A stretch of 64,000 nt of DNA, from the NCBI RefSeq assembly GCF_001687105.1, contig NZ_CP014599.1:1-64000 (forward strand), written 5' to 3'. The number at the start of each line of letters is the position of its first letter. Position 1 is the stretch's first letter. Shown in pieces: positions 8,827 to 18,596 of this stretch. The notes under the pieces were generated by a model. The model worked only from the letters and a program-made list of their open reading frames with translations, did not search any database and had not been told where the DNA came from. Position numbers and translations under genes: made by a program. Source of the DNA: Salipiger sp. CCB-MM3. GTDB taxonomy: Bacteria > Pseudomonadota > Alphaproteobacteria > Rhodobacterales > Rhodobacteraceae.

Positions 8827-10428
8827 ATGTCTTTAGCAAAACAGAGACTTAACGCCCAAGATATGACTTCTGCGCAGCGTAGGTCGGCCGTCGACGCCTA
8901 TGGCCCGGCTCTGGTTTTGACCATCGGCGTGCTGCTTTTCGCCGTAGCGATCTGGCGCAACCGCTTCTTCCTGCACGACGATGCGTTCATTTCTCTGAAA
9001 TATGCTCGGAACCTGCTGGAATATGGAGAGCTGACCTGGAATCTCGGAGAGCGCGTCGAGGGCTATACAAATTTTCTCTATGTTCTGATGACGGCAGGTC
9101 TGCTCAAACTCGGGGTCGAGCCGGTCACCGCGTTGCGGGTGATCAACATTGTCGCGGTCGGCCTCTTCGTCGCCGCGCTGCACTTCGGCGCCAGACGTCT
9201 CGCCCCCGACTGTAAGCTGTTGCATGCGCTGGCGATTGCGCTCGGGCTTGGCAACGTCTCCTTGGCGGTCTGGATGTTTGGCGGGCTCGAAGCGCCAGTG
9301 TCAGCCGCGCTCATTGGCTGGGCGGTCGCCTTCCTTGTGGCCGCCCTAGCGATAGGCGCGCATGTGACCCGCTACGCGTCGCTGTCCGGCGTGTTCATGG
9401 CGCTGGCGGTTCTGACGCGGCCTGACGCTGTGATCATCGTCATCTTCGCCACAGTGGGCCTCGTTTTGACCGCCAAAGGCCAGTTCAAACGAAACGCATG
9501 GTCGGCGCTGCTTGTGGCGGGTATCCCGCTGGTGGTCTTCCTCGTTCACATGGGCTGGCGCTATTCCTACTATGGCGATGTGGTTCCCAACACGTTCCAC
9601 GCCAAAGTCGGGCTCGAGCTGTCGCACCGCCTTGGAAAGGTGACAGAATACTTCGTGAAGTCCTCGACCTTGTACCTTCCGGTGATCTTCTGCGCGGGGC
9701 TGTGCACGGGCGCTGCGCTGATCTGGGGCCGCCTCAACAGGCTGGCCGTGGTCTTGCTTTCAGTGTGCCTTGGCTTTCTGGCCTATGTGCTGTGGTCGGG
9801 GGGCGATCACATGGCCGCCGCGCGCGTTTTGCTGCCCATCGCGGGCCCCGCCGCGTTGCTTTGCGTTGCCACACTGGCCACGCTTCCGGCGGCCAAAGCC
9901 GGCGCGGCGACGCTGGTGATCCTTGCCGTGCTGGTCGGAGCCGCGATCAACGCGCGGTCGTTTCGGATGGACTGGGCGGCCTACAATGGCTCTGTGGTGG
10001 GCCGTTACATCGAAGAGGCTTGGCCCGCCGGATCGCTGGTCGGTCTGAACACGGCTGGCTCGACCCCATTCTTTGCCCCCTCACACCGGTTCATCGACAT
10101 GCTCGGGCTCAATGATCGCGACATCGCGCTGCGTGAGGAGGTGCCCGTGCTGGCGCGGCGTCAGAACATGCCGGGCCATGGCAAGGGCGATGGAGCCTAT
10201 GTGATCTCTCGCGCGCCTGACTTCCTCATCCTTGGCGGCTCGGAGGGGATCGACATCGCGGATGCGGAGAAATGGTTCCTGACCGGGGTCGAGTTGCGCG
10301 GCATGGCAGAGTTCGAGAGATGCTACACCAAGGAGCAACAGGTGCTGAACGTCCCCCCGAGTACGGAACGCGCCCGCCCGGGGGTCGAGACCGTGGCCCT
10401 CACCTATTATCGCCGGACCTGCCCCTGA
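8827..10428 (+). CDS. GT-C type membrane glycosyltransferase, AftB/arabinofuranosyltransferase-like
   Basis: A 533-residue polytopic membrane protein. The first extracytoplasmic loop carries HDDAFISLKYARNL followed by GERVEGYTNFLYV. This Asp-Asp plus VEGYTN pattern is shared with mycobacterial AftB-like (terminal beta-1,2-arabinofuranosyltransferase) and ZomB-type proteins that use polyprenyl-phosphate sugars. About ten hydrophobic segments follow, then a C-terminal soluble part (GLNTAGSTPFF, FIDMLGLNDRDIA). The ATG at 8827 has AAGGACAGG upstream. A paralogue lies at 12254-13942 and a polyprenyl-phosphoryl-arabinose biosynthesis operon at 50896-54855 in the same locus, which makes arabinofuranose the best guess for the sugar. 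The acceptor is unknown and the assignment to AftB function is inference. Confidence 0.75.
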   Translation: MSLAKQRLNAQDMTSAQRRSAVDAYGPALVLTIGVLLFAVAIWRNRFFLHDDAFISLKYARNLLEYGELTWNLGERVEGYTNFLYVLMTAGLLKLGVEPVTALRVINIVAVGLFVAALHFGARRLAPDCKLLHALAIALGLGNVSLAVWMFGGLEAPVSAALIGWAVAFLVAALAIGAHVTRYASLSGVFMALAVLTRPDAVIIVIFATVGLVLTAKGQFKRNAWSALLVAGIPLVVFLVHMGWRYSYYGDVVPNTFHAKVGLELSHRLGKVTEYFVKSSTLYLPVIFCAGLCTGAALIWGRLNRLAVVLLSVCLGFLAYVLWSGGDHMAAARVLLPIAGPAALLCVATLATLPAAKAGAATLVILAVLVGAAINARSFRMDWAAYNGSVVGRYIEEAWPAGSLVGLNTAGSTPFFAPSHRFIDMLGLNDRDIALREEVPVLARRQNMPGHGKGDGAYVISRAPDFLILGGSEGIDIADAEKWFLTGVELRGMAEFERCYTKEQQVLNVPPSTERARPGVETVALTYYRRTCP

Positions 10429-10466
10429 CTAAGCGGTGAGCTGGCTCCAAGAGATGGGGCGCAGGG

Positions 10467-11654
10467 TCACTCGCGGCTCTGCGCCCGCGCTGCGATCTGC
10501 CATTCGAAATATTCGCGCCGCCGAACCATGCCGATGAGCTTTTTCGCGATCACATGCCTTGGAATCTTTCGCTCGGCAGTTGGGCGCACGGCAGCGGGCT
10601 GCGGGGTCTTGGCCTGCAGAGCCGCCAGCCGCGGCATAACGCTTGAGGTGCCATGACGCCGGATGATTTCCTCCCGCGCGCGGGTGGCCAAGGCACGGGC
10701 CGCGACCGGATCACCCTGTAGCCGCGTGATCATCTGCGCCGTGTCTTCGGGCGGGCAATAGAGGGCGAGATTTCCAAACGTCGGCTCGAGCCGCGGGTCA
10801 AGGACGCAGACCGCCTTCATCAACATCGCCTCGGCGACGGTCCGCCCGAAGCATTCGCTGTAGGCGGGGTGATAATGGTAGGCGAAGACATCCAGCCCAT
10901 CGAGAAAATCGGCAACCGGCTCTTCGTCGAACTCGAGCACCTTCCAGGCGGACATATCGATACCGAGCTTTGCCATCTCCTCCCGCGGGCAGCCCATCAC
11001 GCGGATCTCGCCGCCGGGCAGGTTTGGCAGACTGGCGCGCACATGCGCCGCACGGTCGGGCCATTTCAGCGGATCCGGACGCGAATGACGGCCAACCACC
11101 AAAGATCCCCCGGAGAAAGGCTCGCGGCGCGGCTCCCATGCATCAACATCGAAAACATTCGGCCAATCCAGCGCAGACAGACGGATGAAGGGGCGGAAGG
11201 CGTCAAGCTGCGCGCGGCAGACGCCGGACACCGGCAGCCATTCGGGCGTCGCGCCGGTCTTGCGGTAAATGCGCCGCGCAGTGGCAATTGGATCATATTG
11301 CATCGATCCGTCCGCGCGAAACGGCAGGTGATGCGCGACGAGGCAAACCCGCTTTGCCTGCAAGGGCAAGGGTGTCTCAATGCCGTAGAAGAAGGTCATC
11401 GGGTGATGTAGAAAGACGGTCTCGGCAGCGACCGCCCCGCGCTTTTGCGGCTCGATCCAATGCAATTGGTCATCGGCCATCACCTCTCGGACCTTGCTGC
11501 TCCACCCATCGGGCATATCGGCAAGATAGGCACTGCGGACCCCAGCCACACCCACCTGCAGGCCCGCTTCGAGGAAGACCGCAATGTCGCTGCCCATCGC
11601 CGCAGGCGTGCCACCGGTAAATCGGGTGTCTATCACGCACAGAACATCAAGCAT
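10467..11654 (-). CDS. Glycosyltransferase, GT4-like
   Basis: A 395-residue protein with a GT-B fold appearance and no membrane spans. The second half holds the nucleotide-sugar region: VVGRHSRPDPLKWPDR, then FAYHYHPAYSECFGRTVAEA, matching the GT4 pattern in which a conserved Glu follows the donor-binding loop. The ATG at 11654 is preceded by GGCGGAG. It converges on the GT-C gene at 8827 with a 38-bp gap and is divergent from the second GT-C gene. Its place in the polysaccharide locus suggests it adds one sugar of the repeat unit; donor and acceptor cannot be told. Confidence 0.8.
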   Translation of the reverse strand: MLDVLCVIDTRFTGGTPAAMGSDIAVFLEAGLQVGVAGVRSAYLADMPDGWSSKVREVMADDQLHWIEPQKRGAVAAETVFLHHPMTFFYGIETPLPLQAKRVCLVAHHLPFRADGSMQYDPIATARRIYRKTGATPEWLPVSGVCRAQLDAFRPFIRLSALDWPNVFDVDAWEPRREPFSGGSLVVGRHSRPDPLKWPDRAAHVRASLPNLPGGEIRVMGCPREEMAKLGIDMSAWKVLEFDEEPVADFLDGLDVFAYHYHPAYSECFGRTVAEAMLMKAVCVLDPRLEPTFGNLALYCPPEDTAQMITRLQGDPVAARALATRAREEIIRRHGTSSVMPRLAALQAKTPQPAAVRPTAERKIPRHVIAKKLIGMVRRREYFEWQIAARAQSRE

Positions 11655-12253
11655 TGGCTCCGCCTTGCATAAAGTTCGAAAGGGCTCTTCTGCCTGAGAT
11701 CCGACGCCTGCATTGAGACGCTCTCAAAGAATGAATCCCCAAAGTCCAACTTAATTAATAAAGATTATTAATTCTCAATATTCAGGACGGCCACGTCGCA
11801 AGCTCCAAACCCTAAATCCAAAGTTTTCCTAAGGATTTATCTCCGCACCCAAATGCCCACCGAAATCAGAATAGCGGGAAATTTGTGCACAAAAATCCAT
11901 GGCCAACACATTATCGCGAAGTCATTCGCAACACATGCCGGTAGCAGCTTCAACAAGCGGCTTCGATCGTGCCATAGTAGAAGCCTCCCGACCAGCCATC
12001 TGGCCATACCCCGGCCCGTAGCTGTTGCCCTTAACCTGTCTGAAACCGTCGGAAAACTCTACGTTCACTCGAACTTCGGACCGGCATGAGCATCTAGACA
12101 CAAGGCCTGAAGTACAATTTAATACCCACTATGTAAGCAAGGCATCGATTTGCGATTTTTTCAAGGCTTGTAGCGCCTTGGCAGACCGGAGAGCGCGTTT
12201 TTACGCATATTATCTCGAAATTCTTCTTACGCATTAAGCATCTGGATTCGATC
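11655..12253. other. AT-rich divergent intergenic region, no gene seen
   Basis: About 600 bp between the GT4-like gene and the second GT-C gene. It is much richer in A+T than the flanking genes and should hold the promoters for both. The one open frame in it (11853-12089) has no homology, no ribosome site and a composition unlike the coding DNA nearby. I saw no clear repeat or hairpin. Confidence 0.5.
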
Positions 12254-13942
12254 ATGTCTTTGGAAGCACGAGCAGCGCCTTCGGCCGCGCGGAGCGGCTC
12301 GGACATTCGTCCCGAACTGCGTGACCTTTTCGCCTCTTTCGTCGTTGTCGCGATCATGTCGGCGCTGTCCTGGTGGCTGGCAGGCGCGCCCGGAACGAAC
12401 GGCATCGACGACGCTGCCATCACGCGATCTTATGCCGACAATATCGCGCGTGGATTTGGCTTTGTGTACAACGAGGGTGGAGAGCACGTGGAAGGCGCGA
12501 CGTCTTTCCTGTGGGTGATGATCCTCGTCATACCTTATCTCTTTAATGACAATCCTGAACTGGCAATCCTCTCGATCTGCGCGGCGCTGACGGTTTGCGC
12601 GATCTGGCTTTCGCTTGGCCTGCTGCGCCGCATGGCCGGTGCGCGAGGCGGTCAGGCGGTTGCTCTCGCCTGCATCGCTTATGTCGGGCTGCCGGGGTTC
12701 TTCGTCTGGTCGGTCTGGTCGATGATGGAGATCGCGCTGTGGAGCGCGTTGATCATGTTGCTGCTAGACCGGCTGTCGCTCCTCCTCGAGTGCCCGGATC
12801 CCGCAGTGCAATCGGGGTGGTCCCTGATTGCCGCTGCGATTGCGCTGCCGCTGACCCGGCCCGAGGGAGTTGCGGTCGCGGTGGGACTGATCGGCCTCGC
12901 GCTACTCCTGCGCCCGCGCACATGGCGCGCGACCGGGATGGCTTTAGGCGCTACGCTTGCCTCATGCGCGGGTCTCACCATCGCGCGCCTCGCTTATTTC
13001 GGCGTCCCATTCCCCAACACCTACTATGCCAAAGTGTCGGCGGACCAGATGCAGAACGTCGTCGATGGGGCGAAATACCTTATCAGTTTTATCATGGGGA
13101 TGCCCTTTGCCGAGGTGATCCTCCTCTCTTGGATTTTATTTGCAGGAGTGATGCTTACGTCGGTCCTGCGCGGGCCCGCTGCCGGACACCGCAGCGGCCT
13201 GCTCGTCTGCGCAACTGTCTTTGGCCTGCTGCTCGTGTACGTTGCGCTTGGCGGGGATCACTTCACGTTCTGGCGCTTCTATCAGCCCCTCATGCCGATC
13301 TTCTTTTTCCCGCTCATCCTAGGAAGTCTGCGGCTGGGGTCCGTGGCATCAGCGCTCCCCCGCGCCTCCTTGCTGGCCGCAGCGGCGACAAGCCTTGTGA
13401 CGTGGATCGCGTTAAGCAACCTGTATTATCGCCAGGCCCGCTTCGATGTCGTCAAAGAATATGAACTCTCAGCGCGCGGAGAGCTGTTTGGCGAGATGAT
13501 GAACGACTTCACCCCCTCACCCAGCATCGGGGTTGTGGCGGCAGGCGGCGTAGCGCTGACGTTCGACGGAGAACTGCGTGATCTGATGGGCCTCAACTGG
13601 GTAGAGATGGCGCATGCGAACCCGATCAAGATCGGGTTCAGAAACCACGCCAGCTTCGACGTCGATACCTTCTGGAAGTATCCCCCGGACGTCGTTGCGC
13701 AATTCAACAAACGCGAATGCCAGAGCGAACAATGGTCGCCGACCGCGAGGTTCCCGTCCACCGGGGTCTCACAGCTTTTCTCTCAACCAAAGTTTCGCGA
13801 AATCTACGCGCCAGTCACCATCGAAGGCGCGGACGGGGCCTGCGCAAACGCTTTCGCCGCCCGTGACTGGCTGGCGCAGGCCCAAGGCGGACGCATATCA
13901 GAGCTCGAATGGGACGGGTTCTCGCTCGAAGGAGACGAGTAA
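12254..13942 (+). CDS. GT-C type membrane glycosyltransferase, second AftB-like paralogue
   Basis: A 562-residue membrane protein with the same plan as the gene at 8827: a cytoplasmic N-terminus, a first span, then GIDDAAITRSYADNIA and EHVEGATSFLWVM in the first outer loop, about ten spans, and a soluble C-terminus beginning near residue 410 (VVAAGGVALTF, DLMGLNWVEMA). The paired Asp residues after the first span are the expected catalytic site of polyprenyl-phosphate-dependent GT-C enzymes. Divergence from the first paralogue suggests a different linkage or acceptor. The ATG at 12254 has little ribosome site. It stands alone on the + strand. Confidence 0.72.
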   Translation: MSLEARAAPSAARSGSDIRPELRDLFASFVVVAIMSALSWWLAGAPGTNGIDDAAITRSYADNIARGFGFVYNEGGEHVEGATSFLWVMILVIPYLFNDNPELAILSICAALTVCAIWLSLGLLRRMAGARGGQAVALACIAYVGLPGFFVWSVWSMMEIALWSALIMLLLDRLSLLLECPDPAVQSGWSLIAAAIALPLTRPEGVAVAVGLIGLALLLRPRTWRATGMALGATLASCAGLTIARLAYFGVPFPNTYYAKVSADQMQNVVDGAKYLISFIMGMPFAEVILLSWILFAGVMLTSVLRGPAAGHRSGLLVCATVFGLLLVYVALGGDHFTFWRFYQPLMPIFFFPLILGSLRLGSVASALPRASLLAAAATSLVTWIALSNLYYRQARFDVVKEYELSARGELFGEMMNDFTPSPSIGVVAAGGVALTFDGELRDLMGLNWVEMAHANPIKIGFRNHASFDVDTFWKYPPDVVAQFNKRECQSEQWSPTARFPSTGVSQLFSQPKFREIYAPVTIEGADGACANAFAARDWLAQAQGGRISELEWDGFSLEGDE

Positions 13943-14293
13943 GGCATTATGATAATTGGAAGTATGCGCAGAAATCTGCGTTCGTTTTTACTCTTTGCTT
14001 CCTGCGCCAATAATCTTCTTCGGAAATTCTTTATGAAAGAAGTCAGCTTTTACTATCTGATTATAAAGAAATAAAAAATCCCACCCTGCAAGCGAAAACC
14101 TCAAATAGGCGAAACTCTACTGCAACCCGAAGTATAGTCGTTGACACGCAGCGGTTTCCTAAATAAAATTTTAGTCGTTGAATTACCAACCATGTATTTA
14201 CTTGTTTTTGCTGCGTGAATTTCCCTCGTAGCTGAATTTACCTCCCCCAAACATACTATTCTCAACCTATTTTCTTTCTGGGAAGAATTAGTC
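13943..14293. other. AT-rich intergenic region carrying a promoter
   Basis: The region separates the GT-C gene from the giant LamG protein gene. It is A+T-rich and contains a near-consensus sigma-70 promoter (reported separately) but no open frame worth reporting. No terminator hairpin was obvious after 13942. Confidence 0.5.
14141..14169 (+). promoter_or_regulatory. Strong sigma-70 type promoter for the giant LamG/dehydrogenase gene
   Basis: TTGACA at 14141-14146 is a perfect -35 box. After exactly 17 bases comes TAAAAT at 14164-14169, which matches the -10 consensus at 5 of 6 positions. Transcription would begin near 14176, giving a leader of about 118 bases before the ATG at 14294. This is the best match to consensus that I found in the window and suggests strong, possibly constitutive expression. 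Confidence 0.65.
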
Positions 14294-17200
14294 ATGAACC
14301 AGGTCCTTGAGACTGACAATGTCGGCATCGACGTTCAGGACATATCTCTCTCTGGCAATTTTAGTATAGAGTTCAACATCTACTTCGAGCCCGGCACAGA
14401 GATTGCTAAGAACGACGGCGCTGTGTCTTCATCGCTGGATGGCGGCAACGATATCAATTTTTTCAATGGGATCCCGCGTCTCTACGATTCCGACTGGGGC
14501 GATGTGGTCACGGGGCTTTCCCAACTGAACACCGGTGAGTGGAACCACATCGCGCTGGTGCGCGAAGACGGGGTCGTCCGGCTCTACGTCAACGGCGTCA
14601 ACGAGGCTAACTCTCTTACGAAGAACTACACAGACACGTTCTACGTTTCGGAGTTGGCTTCCAGCGTGGTCGGAGCGCTCGAGGGGCGGATCGACGAGGT
14701 CCGCATTTGGTCGCTGGCCCGCCCCAGCGCCGAGATCCTCGCCAATGCCGACCATGCGCTGGACCTGAGCTCCGGCATCCCTACCGGGCTTGAGCGCTAC
14801 TACCGGTTCGATGACGACACGGGGCACATCGTGGATGCGACGGGCAACGCCGAAACTGGACACGACCTGCATCTGCCGACCGGCACCGCAATCATTCAGG
14901 ATGATACCGTGTTCGACACGCCGGTTGGCGATGTGGGCGGCTTCGTCGACACCAGAACGGTGAGCGGACTCACCCTGCCGACTGATCTTGCTTTCCTTCC
15001 TGACGGGCGCGCGCTGGTCATCCAAAAGAGCGGCGAGGTGATCATCGTCGAAGATCCGAGCGTCGCAGGCAGCGCCAAATCGCTCTACATGGACCTAAGC
15101 CCCTACGTGGAGAACTCGCGCGAGGCGGGGCTCCTGAATATCGTTGTCGATCCGAACTTTGATCAGAATGGCTATTTTTATCTGCTCTACACAAACCTCG
15201 CAGAGCAGCGCACAACCGTCTCGCGCTTCGTGCATCAGGAAAACGCAGGCGGCGCGACCAGCACCGGCGACCTCGGTTCAGAGACCGTTCTGTGGCGCGA
15301 GTATGATACCTATTCAGACGCGGACCATCAGGGTGGCGGGCTTGCGGTTGCTTATGAGCCGATCGATGCGAATGACCCGAGCCCGTACAAGCTCTACATC
15401 ACCATCGGCGAAGAATTCGAGAGCCTGAACGCGCAGGACCTGACCCACGACGATGGGAAGGTGCATCGCATCAACATGACGGATGGATCGATACCCGCGG
15501 ACAACCCCTATTACGATGCGGCGGTCGCGGCGAGCTATACGCCCAGCGTGAACACTTTGTCGGCCATCTCAACCAGCGCCGCCAACCTCGCGATCGACCC
15601 CGAAGGCGTGATCACCACCATCTTCAGCTACGGGCTGCGCAATCCCTTCCGCGCGGAATACGATCAGGTTTCGGGCACACTGTGGATCGGCGAGGTCGGC
15701 GGCAACGGTCGCTTTTCGACCGAGGACATCCATATCGCCGCCGCCGGAGCCGACCATGGCTGGCCCGACTACGAAGGCTATGGGCCCGATCCAAGTGATC
15801 CGGGAAGCCCGATCTACAGCTACGTCCACGCCTCCGGTCCCGGACAGGACCAACTGCCCAGCTATGGCGACGCAGGGGCAGCGGTCTCGGGCGGCGTGGT
15901 CTATCGTGGCGATCAGTTCCCGTCGGAATACTACGGCGTCTATTTCTACGGCGACTGGGTCCGCAACTGGATCCGCTACTTGGTAATCGACTACTCGTCG
16001 GGCGAGCCGGTCTTGGTGTCCGACAACCACTTTAAGAACGCCACCGGGCAAGTGCTCACATTTGCCGAGGCCCCCGACGGCTCGCTCTATTACATCACCA
16101 CCTTCCAGACCGGGAACGTCTTCACCTTTGAAGGCGCGGTGAACCGACTCGAGTACAGCAGTTCGAATTCGGCACCCGAAGGCGTCGGCATCCTGCTCGA
16201 TCCCGGTGAGGAGTCGAGCACGACAGTCCCCTACACGGTGACCTTCGAGACCGACGCCGTTGATCCCGATGGCGACGCCTTGACCTATCTGTGGTCGTTC
16301 GGAGACGGGCCCGACATCGACGGGGACGGCATCGGAGACGGCGCCACGTCGACTGCGCAGAGCCCATCCTATACCTATACCGCTGCGGGGCAATACACCG
16401 TCGAACTGATCGTCAGTGACGAGCATGGCGCACAGACGGTCTTCAATCCGGTGGTGATCACCGTGGGCGATGCGCCCGAGGTCACCATCAATACCCCCCT
16501 GGACGGTCAGACCTTCCGCGCGGGAGATGTCCTGACCTTCACCGGTTCGGCATTCGACGCTCAAGATGGGACCCTCAGCGGCGCGGATGTCTTCTGGTCG
16601 GTGAACCTGGCCCATAACGAGCACTACCACCCCGAGCTCACAGCAGTGACGAACGTCGCAGGTGGCATCCAGTTTTCGATCCCCACAACCGGCCACGACT
16701 ATTACGAGAATGTCGGCTATCTCGTGGCGCTCACTGCCATCGACAGCTCGGGGCTATCGACCACCAAGACGGTGATGATCTACCCCGAGGAAAGCACCAC
16801 CAATTACGATATGCCCGAGGTCGAAGGCTTCACCTTCACCATCGACGGGCTGGCGTTCACCGGCGATCAGCTGCGCGACAATATCATCGGCTTCAACCAT
16901 CAGATTGCCGTGCCCGACACCTATGTCAATGGCGGCTATGAATGGGTCTTTTCGCACTGGTCGGATGATCCGCAGCTGACCAGCGCCAGCCGTCTGTTCG
17001 TGGTGCCCGAGACCGACAGCACGCTCGCCCCGGTCTATGTCCAAGGCTCGCAAGTCGCGCTTCTGGATGCGGTGGCCGACAGCGTGACCATCGACCTTGC
17101 GGATATCGCCGACGGCAATTGGACAGATCTGCCGCTGAATATTTTTGACAATGACACCGACAGTGGCAGCGGATTCTCCCTTGTTCAGCTTGACGGATAC

Positions 17201-18478
17201 AAGGCCAATGGCATCGCCAACACCACAACAAGCTTCGATAACGCGGGGCGCCTGAAGACTTGGACCGATGGCGGCGGACTGGTGCGGATCGGCAGCGACG
17301 GCAGCGTCGAGTTCAAAGACCGCGACTTTCAGTTCGCCGGTCTCGCGCCCGGAGAAAGCGTTTCGCTCTCCATCGACTATACGATCGGATACGGCGGAGA
17401 CACAGGTAGCGCGCCGATCACCTTCTTAATCGCCAATGGTGCATCCGGTCCGACAAACTCTGCGCCCACAGGCACCGGGATCGTTCTCGATCCGGGCGAG
17501 GAAAGCTCGCCGACGGTGCCCTATCTGGTGACCTTCGATGTCGACGTCAGCGACGCCGAGGGCCATGCGCTGAGCTATGCTTGGGACTTCGGGGACGGGA
17601 CCACATCGACCGAGGCGACCCCCAGCCACACCTATACCGGAACCGGCGTTTACACCGTCTCGCTGACGGTCACGGACGAGCTAGGCGCCGCAACCCTGTT
17701 CAACACGGTTGATATTGATGTCGGGAATGTGCCCCCAGTCGCGGTAGATGACAGTTTCAGCCTGCTCGCCGGCTTCGATCCGCTGGCGAACCATCTGCAC
17801 ATCCTCGACAACGACTACGATCCCGACGGCGCGCTCAACATGCAGATGGTCGAGATTGTCAGCGGGCCGAGCTTCGGCACCGTCGAAATCATGGACACCG
17901 CGCAGGAACTGATCGACCGCGGGCTGCCCGCCGGTCACTATGGGCATGCCGAGTACACGCCCTTCGACCCCGATTTCGAAGGTGCCGATAGTTTCATCTA
18001 CCGTGTTCAGGACACAGAGGGCGAATGGTCCAACACCGCCACCGCCACAATTTCTGTGACGAACACTTCGCCGACGACGCTCGCTGCGGTTGACGATGAC
18101 ATCCAAATCGATCTGTCGCAAATCGCAGACGGCAAATGGACGGATCTGGGCATCAACATCTTCGACAATGACACCGACGATGGCTCCGGCTTCGCCTTGG
18201 TGCAGATCGACGGCTACAAAGCCAATGGCGATGCTCAGTCCGTCAGCAATTTTGACTCCAAAGGTTCGCTTCGCGCCTTTTCTGATGGCGGCGGTATTTT
18301 CCGCGTCTTCGACGATGGCAGCCTTCAGTTCAGGGATCGGGATTTTGAGTTCTCTGGTTTGGCCGCGGGCGACAGCGTTCTGGTGTCGATCGACTACATC
18401 ATTGCCTCCGGCGCAGAAACGGACACTGGCACGATTTCTCTGCTGATCGCGAACGGGTTGACCGCATGGGAAGTCTGA
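14294..18478 (+). CDS. Giant multidomain protein: LamG, glucose/sorbosone dehydrogenase-like propeller, PKD domains, duplicated C-terminal module
   Basis: 1394 residues. Residues about 10-190 are LamG-like (GEWNHIALVREDGVVRLYVNG). Residues about 215-620 resemble the PQQ-type sugar dehydrogenase beta-propeller (TLPTDLAFLPDGRALV, YGLRNPFRAEYD, GADHGWPDYEG). PKD-like domains follow near 630-730 and 1060-1150 (YLWSFGDG, YAWDFGDG), with Ig-like and cadherin-like stretches between. A 121-residue module occurs twice (residues 929-1049 and 1268-1388). There is no N-terminal signal peptide and no RTX GGxGxD repeats. A protein of this build should be extracellular, probably by type I secretion with an unrecognised C-terminal signal. 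It may bind or modify the exopolysaccharide. It is preceded by GGGAAG and a strong promoter. Whether it has dehydrogenase activity is unknown. Confidence 0.8.
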   Translation: MNQVLETDNVGIDVQDISLSGNFSIEFNIYFEPGTEIAKNDGAVSSSLDGGNDINFFNGIPRLYDSDWGDVVTGLSQLNTGEWNHIALVREDGVVRLYVNGVNEANSLTKNYTDTFYVSELASSVVGALEGRIDEVRIWSLARPSAEILANADHALDLSSGIPTGLERYYRFDDDTGHIVDATGNAETGHDLHLPTGTAIIQDDTVFDTPVGDVGGFVDTRTVSGLTLPTDLAFLPDGRALVIQKSGEVIIVEDPSVAGSAKSLYMDLSPYVENSREAGLLNIVVDPNFDQNGYFYLLYTNLAEQRTTVSRFVHQENAGGATSTGDLGSETVLWREYDTYSDADHQGGGLAVAYEPIDANDPSPYKLYITIGEEFESLNAQDLTHDDGKVHRINMTDGSIPADNPYYDAAVAASYTPSVNTLSAISTSAANLAIDPEGVITTIFSYGLRNPFRAEYDQVSGTLWIGEVGGNGRFSTEDIHIAAAGADHGWPDYEGYGPDPSDPGSPIYSYVHASGPGQDQLPSYGDAGAAVSGGVVYRGDQFPSEYYGVYFYGDWVRNWIRYLVIDYSSGEPVLVSDNHFKNATGQVLTFAEAPDGSLYYITTFQTGNVFTFEGAVNRLEYSSSNSAPEGVGILLDPGEESSTTVPYTVTFETDAVDPDGDALTYLWSFGDGPDIDGDGIGDGATSTAQSPSYTYTAAGQYTVELIVSDEHGAQTVFNPVVITVGDAPEVTINTPLDGQTFRAGDVLTFTGSAFDAQDGTLSGADVFWSVNLAHNEHYHPELTAVTNVAGGIQFSIPTTGHDYYENVGYLVALTAIDSSGLSTTKTVMIYPEESTTNYDMPEVEGFTFTIDGLAFTGDQLRDNIIGFNHQIAVPDTYVNGGYEWVFSHWSDDPQLTSASRLFVVPETDSTLAPVYVQGSQVALLDAVADSVTIDLADIADGNWTDLPLNIFDNDTDSGSGFSLVQLDGYKANGIANTTTSFDNAGRLKTWTDGGGLVRIGSDGSVEFKDRDFQFAGLAPGESVSLSIDYTIGYGGDTGSAPITFLIANGASGPTNSAPTGTGIVLDPGEESSPTVPYLVTFDVDVSDAEGHALSYAWDFGDGTTSTEATPSHTYTGTGVYTVSLTVTDELGAATLFNTVDIDVGNVPPVAVDDSFSLLAGFDPLANHLHILDNDYDPDGALNMQMVEIVSGPSFGTVEIMDTAQELIDRGLPAGHYGHAEYTPFDPDFEGADSFIYRVQDTEGEWSNTATATISVTNTSPTTLAAVDDDIQIDLSQIADGKWTDLGINIFDNDTDDGSGFALVQIDGYKANGDAQSVSNFDSKGSLRAFSDGGGIFRVFDDGSLQFRDRDFEFSGLAAGDSVLVSIDYIIASGAETDTGTISLLIANGLTAWEV
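17078..17440 (+). repeat. 121-codon module, copy A, inside the giant LamG protein
   Basis: Codes for a module beginning DSVTIDLADIADGNWTDL and ending at LIANG. It aligns without gaps to copy B at 18095-18457. Shared cores include NIFDNDTD, GYKANG, DRDF and SIDY. The two copies flank a PKD domain and a cadherin-like domain. Confidence 0.8.
18095..18457 (+). repeat. 121-codon module, copy B, at the C-terminus of the giant LamG protein
   Basis: Second copy, starting DDIQIDLSQIADGKWTDL and ending at LIANG seven codons before the stop. Its equal length with copy A and many identical residues indicate an internal duplication. Its terminal position makes it a candidate for the secretion or anchoring part. 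Confidence 0.8.
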
Positions 18479-18596
18479 CCGGCGCGCGCCCGGATCGGGT
18501 GCGCTCTTGCAAAGGGCTTCAAGCGCCGTGGTCTCCTGCGGTCGCGAGCGTGACTCCCCAGCCCAAAAAGGCATTGCATGTCCGGAGGTTCCGGAA

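Noticed and set aside
11853..12237. Two small open frames in the divergent AT-rich region
   Set aside because: No ribosome sites, no similarity to known proteins and no conserved context.
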